Positions 57,400 to 64,000 of a stretch of DNA of 64,000 nt are shown here, piece by piece. A program made the position numbers and the translations under genes. Source of the DNA: Myrica gale (lineage: Eukaryota > Streptophyta > Magnoliopsida > Fagales > Myricaceae). Numbering within the stretch: position 1 is the first letter of the stretch; every line of letters begins with the position of its first letter. The notes under the pieces were generated by a model. That model was not told where the DNA came from and searched no databases. It saw only the letters and a program-made list of their open reading frames with translations. The DNA lies in NCBI GenBank assembly GCA_963930655.1, contig OZ005608.1:11408001-11472000 (forward strand), read 5' to 3'.

Positions 57400-58260
57400 C
57401 ATTAGTTAAAGCCACAGTTCAATACAAAGTTTTGTAGAATTCGGGCATTGGCTGGAGAGACATTGATCCACTAGAGCACCTAGTCGTCTAAGTTCCAAAA
57501 TACAGTTGGTTGGCTCGTGAAGCAAAAAATTTGTGTTCAACCTTGTAGTTTCACGAACACAAACTTTAGTTGAAATGCCAACACAAACCCAACATAAGTT
57601 AAAGAATATATGCAAGAAAAACAAAATCCAAATATTATGCAAAAAGTACAGGCTCATGTAAAGCAAGGGAAAGGAAGTAAAAGTAGCTACCAATTTGATC
57701 CTTGACTTGGGGAACGTAGGTGAAGTTATGTCGTTGTAGGACGACACTTTGCTTTAAAAGAAAAAAAGGGGGGACATTAGAACATACAGTAGCTAAAAAT
57801 AAATCAGAACAATACAATAATCATCCAACCTCAGTTTAGCTTCCAAATAGATTCATCAAAATCTCATTCTGTAGCAACTTTGCAGCAGCCAAGCAACATT
57901 CTAAATTTTTCAACAAAAATTATTCGAGTTCGTTGAACTTTTGCCCAATCTGTGTCCAAGTATATATATCTTTCATGATCTAAGAGATTAAAAAAACCCA
58001 CAACATCAATTACCTCATAGAAGAAGAGATGAAATTAATCAAACAACTAAAATTCTACTTCTTAGAAAAAGCCCCAAAGGTTGAGGTACGACTTTAGGAG
58101 CGAAGGTTTTGTAGAACCTTCGTGGAAAATACCCGAGTCTTAGAGATCTGTTTTCTTCTTTAAGTTCTTCTATTTCCTCCTCACTCATTCTGTCGGTTTC
58201 TCTCTCCCGAATGGAAGCATTGATGCTGAAGGAGGAGAGTTGTGTTGTCTCCATGTGGGA
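57400..58260 (-). other. Possible multi-exon minus-strand coding region, unrecognised
   Basis: Minus-strand pieces look partly protein-like: METTQLSSFSINASIRER with an adjoining EEEIEELKEENRSL coiled coil (58254 downwards), QRHNFTYVPQVKDQIG (57817 frame) and LELRRLGALVDQCLSSQC (57406-57747 frame). They could be exons of one small gene or material carried by the CACTA element. I do not recognise the family and no single frame joins them. Confidence 0.25.
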
Positions 58261-58811
58261 GAACTTTTATCCCCGCTTTTCATCTCCATTTGTTTTCAGA
58301 TTTTGGTATATAAAACTTAGACGAAGATGTTCTCTCCCGCTTTGGTGCATTTTTTGCAATTTTTAAAATTTGGTACAAGCCTAAGAGTTGTCCCAAATTT
58401 CTCTCAACGGGCTCCGAGTTACTCCACCAGGATGAAGATCATGCTTTTGCGAGTGGATTTTCACCAACAATAACTATTTCATTGAACAGACTATATGGCC
58501 AGAAAAATATCGCCAACAACCACAACAATAGCTTCAGCGATTGGTCTTGACGGATCCAAGTGGTAGTGGAATAGAGTTTTGGTTCCCAAGTGTCAACAAC
58601 GACCTACCCCGTCAATTTACATGGATATGCATTACTAAACCACTTGTGCTTATTAGAAATGAACTATGAGGTGATTAGCCGACGAGCATACCGTGGTATT
58701 ATACGCAGTAATAATTTTTTAACAAAATATTGACTAACATTTTCGAAGCCGTGGACAAAGATTGGGCTTTAATGATGGGAGAAAGGGGAACTTATCAATG
58801 TACATAGCCTA

Positions 58812-59060
58812 TTAGCTTTCCACAATTACTAACTCAATTTTCTTACACTCCAACACACACTTATACAACTCGTCTTTGTCCTTTTTTGGCACAAGTGACA
58901 AGCACTTGCACCTCATATTTGGAAAGCATTTGATAATGTATGTCACCCTTGTTGCGAAGACAAGACAATTGTCTTTCGAAGGCCCTTTTGAACCATTTAG
59001 TAACCTCATCGGTACATGACTTAACTTGCAGAGTTTAAAGAACTTAGACCCCTTCGCCAT
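58812..59060 (-). pseudogene. CACTA tnpA-like gene, central exon
   Basis: On the minus strand: VPMRLLNGSKGPSKDN, FATRVTYIIKCFPNMRC, then LSLVPKKDKDELYKCVLE. The spacing (a G-K/N region, a hydrophobic-basic block, then a (V)PKKxKDELY helix) is usual for the DNA-binding part of plant En/Spm second proteins. It is followed by unassigned DNA down to the tail at 55463-55880. Confidence 0.5.
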
Positions 59061-59281
59061 GCCACGTCTCCGTCATTGGCTTTTGTTATCTTCCTTAGTA
59101 ACCAACATGCATAAAACATAACATATTTAGTCAAAATTTGAGTATTGGCAACCGAAAGTCCTTCTTGGCTATACCGACTAAATCCTTCAATCATAATATG
59201 CAAAGAGTACATACAAATGATAAATACATTTCTGTCTGTCATCGAGAACATGTTGCTACTGAACTAACCTTATAACTCTAA

Positions 59282-59503
59282 TTAAAAATCATTACGTGAT
59301 TGGTTGGAATCCTCGGATCTCACCGGAGAAGACCTTCTGAGTGCATAACGTGTTGTCTGTTGCGATTTCTCCACTTGGACCCTTCTGTTGGATTGTTGCA
59401 CACCACTACACCGGCCTCCACCTCTTGCAAGTCTGGGAGCCATCAAATATTGTATGGGTACCTGAGAAATACAATAAATATGTATTTGTACTTGCAAATA
59501 CAA
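59282..59503 (-). pseudogene. CACTA tnpA-like gene, N-terminal exon
   Basis: A frame with MAPRLARGGGRCSG followed by a basic, glutamine-rich stretch (VQQSNRRVQVEKSQQ). Glycine/arginine-rich starts are common in CACTA second proteins. Assignment rests largely on order with 58812-59060. Confidence 0.4.
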
Positions 59504-59747
59504 TGTAAATATGGATATTGCAATTGGTATCTCATTGGAGTTAGAAACTAATGACCTTGAAAAAAGAACAAAACCAATATCTAAAGCATCATTGCAATAA
59601 ATAACATCTATATATTCTTTGTCATATTATAGCCAACTGGATTGGAGAGACTTTTAATAGTTTTATCCAAAAAATTCTACAGCAAGAGCTGAGGCTATTG
59701 ATCATTAAAGGATTTTCCAGCTGCATTGACAACAAATATGCCCTTAT

Positions 59748-61024
59748 TGTTGGCTTTTGTGCACAATCGAGGTTTTGATGATTTCAATAAATGGATGAGT
59801 TTACAAAATGGACATCTATAAAGACAAAGACAATTTGACGAAAATAGCTAAACCTTGAAAAAAGAAGAACAAGAAAATGCAAGGAGCTTAAAATGAAGAT
59901 TCAAGACCTTAGGGTATAATCCTTGTAACTCTTTATTTCACATTTGACAAGGATTTGAATCACGCACTTGCATATTTTTCAAAACATGCATAAACCGTTT
60001 TAAGTTTTGTTTGAAAGATTAAAATATTTTTATAGGTTTCAAAACATCCCAATCAAACCTCTAAACCTTCATATACTTATGCGAAGTATGTCTTCCAAAT
60101 TGGGTGTTTAAAAGTGGTCAAAAACCCTGTTTTTAATAGAACCAGATCATGCTTAACTTGAGGAGGTCGACTGGCTGTTCAAGCGGTCGACCGGTACTTC
60201 AACCGCCTCATGTAGCGGTCGACCGGTTGGTTTTGTCAAAAGAGTCGTTGAGCTTCTGACAATATGACCGTTGAGTAACGGTAACTTGAAGCGGTCGACC
60301 GACTCATTTTAGCAAAAACTCCCAACAGCTAGAAACGTCTAGTTTTCATATGTGGCCTATAAATACACCTTCATTTCGTCTAAAATGATAAACCAAACGA
60401 TCACATATCAATTCTACTACTTGAGAAATATTATAAACCTTCTTATTCTATATTTCTCATAGCATTCACACAAAACACACTTTCATATCCTTGTCTTTGT
60501 GTGAATAAAGAGATAAAGCCTTCATTTTCATATCTACTCTATCAAGAGAGTTTTTGTTCTTCCATTTACCTATCCAAAAGAAGTGTTTCCTTTAGCGAGG
60601 TTGTTCACTAAAGAAGAAGCTTTGAGAGTGTATATCTCAAGCTTGGTGAGGTTGTGAGTGGTGAGCCAAAAAAACCACTTGGGTGGGTTTGAGTGTTGAG
60701 CCCGGGAGAAAACACTTGTACGGTTCACTAGCACCCGGAAGCTAATGTGTAAAGCTATTGAAGAATAGTGAAAAACCTCAAGGCTCGGTGAAGGAGCTTG
60801 AGGGGTGGATGTAAGCGGGTTTGCCGAACCACCTAAAAATACTTTGTTTGCTTCTCTTATCCCTACTCCTTACTTTAGCACTTATTTACAGTTCCGCATA
60901 TTATATACTTGTGCTAAAGTAGTATTTACTTGAAACACAACTTTGGGGGTTTTTAACCGAAAAGTTTAGAAAACCAATTCACCCCCCCTCTTGGGTTGCC
61001 TTAATCCTGAAACTAGGACTCATA
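59748..61024 (+). repeat. Copia-type (SIRE-like) solo LTR
   Basis: It starts TGTTGGCTTTTGTGC with GATGATTTCAA soon after, and near the end has AATTCACCCCCCCTCTTGGG, the words that usually border SIRE-type LTRs. The 5-mer CTTAT flanks both sides (59743-59747 and 61025-61029). A TATA-like CCTATAAATACACC is at 60356-60369, preceded by GGTCGACC palindromes (60166-60299). No PBS follows, so it is a solo LTR. Confidence 0.65.
60166..60299. repeat. GGTCGACC palindrome array
   Basis: Four to five copies of (GC)GGTCGACCG or its variants lie within 135 bp, about 60 bp upstream of the TATA-like box. Confidence 0.75.
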
Positions 61025-61029
61025 CTTAT

Positions 61030-61499
61030 ATGTCAAGCAAACACAAACTTTTTATGATAACTTGTGTATTCTATTCGCAATAAAGTCAGCAAATCTTTTC
61101 AAGCAAATTCAAGATAAATAGCGAGTCACTAAACACAACATGACCACTTGAACTATGTTACTCACAAAGCTTTACCTTCCACTAGATGGGGTAGCTCCTG
61201 TAATGAAATAGATTAAAAGTAGTTACGCTGTAAAAATTTTAAAGCCCAAGTCAAGTGTTATCAAACAACGATTACGTAACCTATGTTCAAGTCAAGACTC
61301 TAACCAAAATATAGACATTGTCATCTGATTTGTCACTATCATGTGTTAGCTCGGAAATGTCATATTCAAATGGGGTGGATTCGGATAGCTGTGTCTCATC
61401 ACTGTCCGAATCTTTGATAAAATATTTTTCACAATTCCAACCTTAGCTTCAACATTCACTATTGTTGATACATCAACTGGTTCGAACTGAGCATCTTCC
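61030..61499. other. Unassigned CACTA interior
   Basis: No domain recognised. It lies between the solo LTR and the tnpD-like region. Confidence 0.3.
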
Positions 61500-62100
61500 C
61501 GACGCAAAGCTATTTCTAAATCTAACGTTACAGATTGAGTTTGTGTCGTTTAAGGCTTTATTTCATCCTCTAGGTATGCGTCGACAACTCTATCTACCTC
61601 CATTTGAACATATGCCACTAATAGGCCATCAAATTCATTTCTAGGGACACTCTTTTGGACCACTATCCAGTTAGAGACGTATTTGAGGTCGTCAATGTAA
61701 AACACTTGGTGTGATTGTGTTGACAATATAAACGGTTCTCCTTTGTATCAACGTGTTGTATTCACGCTCATTGTTTGTCCTTCAGCCCGCACTTCACGTA
61801 TTTTATCACCAATGTCCCACCAATTACACTTGAATAAGTAAATTTTATTTTCGCTCACGTAGAGAAACTCCTAGATGTCGGTTATTTACCCATAGAAATC
61901 ACAAAGATTAAAGTCACGTCATCCCTCCACCACCATACCGATATTTTGTATGCAATAATTTTGTTTAGGCCAATACGTGACAAATTGTTTGTCATTCATG
62001 ATACACCTCGCATATTTGTTGACCCATTGATCAGGACCGCACGTAAGTGCATACATTTGTTGATTAACATCACTTCCATTTTGTAAAGGCATTATTTTAA
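61500..62100 (-). pseudogene. CACTA tnpD/TNP2-like gene, DUF4216 part
   Basis: On the minus strand the sequence reads ISENKIYLFKCNWWDIGDK-like residues, then EGQTMSVNTTR, a stop, KGEPFILSTQSHQVFYIDD and WIVVQKSVPRNEFDG. This matches the C-terminal DUF4216 module of plant En/Spm transposases (FKC-W-D, then PFIL-SQ-QVFY-D). At least one in-frame stop is present. Confidence 0.7.
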
Positions 62101-62249
62101 TCTACATATAAATACATAGAACGTGTCAACAGGAGATCCATTCCTCACCTTTTCGCAACGATCATTGAGGAAAACAAATCAAGGAATTATTATAGAGAAA
62201 TTGTGCATAAAATTTAGTCACTTTTGTAATATATATACTTGACAAGACA

Positions 62250-62790
62250 TTAAAAATACCTCAACAACAATATATGCCTCAACGAATGAGTCCTTCGTCC
62301 GATATCTATTACGCATAAACTGTTTTAACTTGCCTAGGAATTGCTCCACGGGATACATCTATTTACACTGGATCGGGCCTTCGCGCATAGCTTTTTGTGC
62401 CAAGTGAGTAGCCAAGTGGACCATCACATCAAAAAATGAAGGAGAGAATATCATCTCCAACCTACATAGGGTTATAACGATTTCTTCTTGAAGTCTTGAC
62501 AAATTTTCGATGACTAATGTTTTTGAACAAACAACCCGAAAGAAGGAACTAAGATCCATCAATGCCTTGCTGATGTCACCGTTTAAGAAAACACGAATAT
62601 TGACTAGGAGCAAACACTGAAGGAAAATGTGGCAGTCATGTGACTTCATCTCCGAAATCTTGCAATTAGAAGATTTACGCACCGTCCAACATTTAATGCT
62701 CGCATATATAATCGTGGTTTTTCAACTCATTAGAAGAAATGAACTATGTGACTTTTCTTTGGAAAAGTGTAAGCTCGAAGTAGGATAACA
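62250..62790 (-). pseudogene. CACTA tnpD/TNP2-like gene, DUF4218 part
   Basis: The minus strand encodes MKSHDCHIFLQCLLLVNI, LSSFFRVVCSKTLVIENL, CRLEMIFSPSFFDVMVHLATHL and then MYPVEQFLGKLKQFMRNRYR. This is the DUF4218 domain that follows the TNP2 catalytic domain in CACTA transposases (SHDCHVFLQ, FPPSFFDIMVHL, YPFERFLGKLK). The catalytic TNP2 domain is not seen in the remaining window. It lies upstream of the tnpA-like pieces on the same strand, the usual CACTA gene order. Confidence 0.82.
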
Positions 62791-64000
62791 TGTTACATAT
62801 AGAGATCTGGACATGCATATGTTAAATCATTTCATTTTAAAGCCAATAAGCGCATTGGTTACACTGAGGTACTCGGTTGATGCTCATTAACATACCTCTT
62901 TACTTTATCGTGAAGTGTCAAATATGTTGAAATAGTTGTTGATTTAGTGTTGTTAATAAGAATCTAAAGCACTATAGTTTGCATGCTAAGATTTACAACT
63001 AATGTAAGGAAAATAGATCAAATACTTGGTGTTTGCAACCGAACAACATATTGTTAAGAAGTTGAACATCAGTACTTTGTTTTGCCTTGATAATGAATAA
63101 GTTTGTTTGATGATTTAGAGGGGATGTAAAATGTTAATTAATTGGCGTATTCAGCTCTGGAAAAGAGATGAAATTATTGGAGTAAAGCACGTGTTTAAAA
63201 AGCTACTAAATTTGAAGGATGGTTTGATGTAGTCTTTACTTTACTGCTAGCTTAGTTTTATAGTGCATCTTGCACTATAAGCTCTCTGAACATGTACTTT
63301 AGTGATCTAACAAAATTTGATTGAGAGTTAATAGTTTGATAGAGTAAAAAAAATAGGCAAAAAACATGAAACTAGCAAGCCTAGTGAAATTGGGTGAAGT
63401 ATAAAGTATGTCATAATAACAAAACTATTTTTCCAAACTCTTGGGCCAAAAGAAAAGTTTTGTTAGAACCCTAATTTGTTGTAGCACTAATTACAAATGA
63501 ACATAATTGAAAAAGATTTCATTATTGTTCCATAATATGGAAATAAATAGGAAATCTAGCTTTTGTGCATTTATTTAAAGCCAAATTTTTTTAAGGACCA
63601 AATTAATGGATTTGGAAAAGAAAAAGGATAAGGTATTATTTTGCATAACCTAATAGTTAGAATAGAAATGTGATACAGATCCCCTGTAATTCCTAGGTTA
63701 TTGCAGTGGGTGCAATTCTTTAAATCCTTACCCTTTATTCAAAATAAAAGGTGGAGATGATGACACATCATCAATCCATGTCAAAAATTTAAAATAATGT
63801 TTAAAAGTTTAGAAAGTGAATGTTCAGACCATCCAATTTCAAACGACGTTTAAGGATTACTAACGTCTTTGCCTCCCTTCATTTTTGTTTTTTTCCTTCC
63901 AATTTTCCTTCTCTTACAATCGTTGAGTGGCATCCTCACTATTTTCCCTTTGCCTTCTAAATTTATTTCATCATTTACCCTTTCTTTTTCGTTTTATGGG
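62791..64000. other. Unassigned AT-rich DNA
   Basis: No coding frame, RNA gene or terminal repeat recognised. It may include the 5' side of the CACTA element or an intron of its transposase. Confidence 0.3.

Overview
The window is nuclear DNA of a flowering plant. It has AT-rich spacers, GT-AG introns, nested LTR retrotransposons with plant-type primer-binding sites (initiator-Met and Asp tRNA), Mutator-like, hAT-like and CACTA DNA transposons, and one intact multi-exon plant kinase gene. The cellular protein families look dicot-like, but I cannot name the species. Most of the 64 kb is transposon.

Layout. 1-680: tail and 3' LTR of a Copia element. 989-2786: a Mutator-like element (MULE) with a perfect 9-bp target duplication. 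3185-4413: 5' part of another Copia element (minus). 4510-7202: three exons of a conserved plant protein of unknown function with two in-frame stops. 8128-9218: an hAT-like element with a palindromic MULE-type MITE inside it. 9303-9416: an isolated exon-like fragment. 9611-10106: a MITE. 10306-12565: a 5'-truncated LINE (minus).

12677-26891 is a nested stack. A Copia element (17170-26886, minus, target duplication ATATA) carries an hAT-like insertion in one LTR and a 4.5-kb solo LTR in the other. A 4.5-kb Pack-MULE, holding a decayed fragment of the ribosomal protein eS8 (RPS8) gene and a 2.9-kb solo LTR, sits on the Copia/host junction. 26904-27236 is another MULE-type MITE. 27600-30270 looks like a long Gypsy LTR interrupted by a Copia-type LTR rich in TGTCGACA palindromes. 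30270-31880 is a broken LINE.

32282-37475 (minus) is the one clearly functional gene: a MAK/CDKF-type protein kinase. Sixteen coding exons can be resolved and join into a 449-residue frame. Its TATA box lies near 39745 and its 5' leader is split by introns.

40568-45200 is AT-rich intergenic DNA with small MITEs and an LTR-like remnant. 45811-55462 is a full-length but defective Athila-type Gypsy element (minus). It interrupts the reading frame of a CACTA tnpA-like gene, whose other parts lie at 55463-55880 and 58812-59503. The CACTA tnpD/TNP2 portion is at 61500-62790. A Copia-type solo LTR (59748-61024) also splits this CACTA element. The last 1.2 kb is unassigned.

The most notable signals are: (i) short tandem modules built around TCGA-centred palindromes in at least four different LTR families; (ii) Athila LTRs that look identical over 787 bp but clearly diverged over the other ~660 bp; (iii) the Pack-MULE with an RPS8 fragment; (iv) a GC-AG intron and paired stops in the conserved gene; and (v) a DLG in place of DFG in the kinase. 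All calls were read by eye; no alignments or searches were run.
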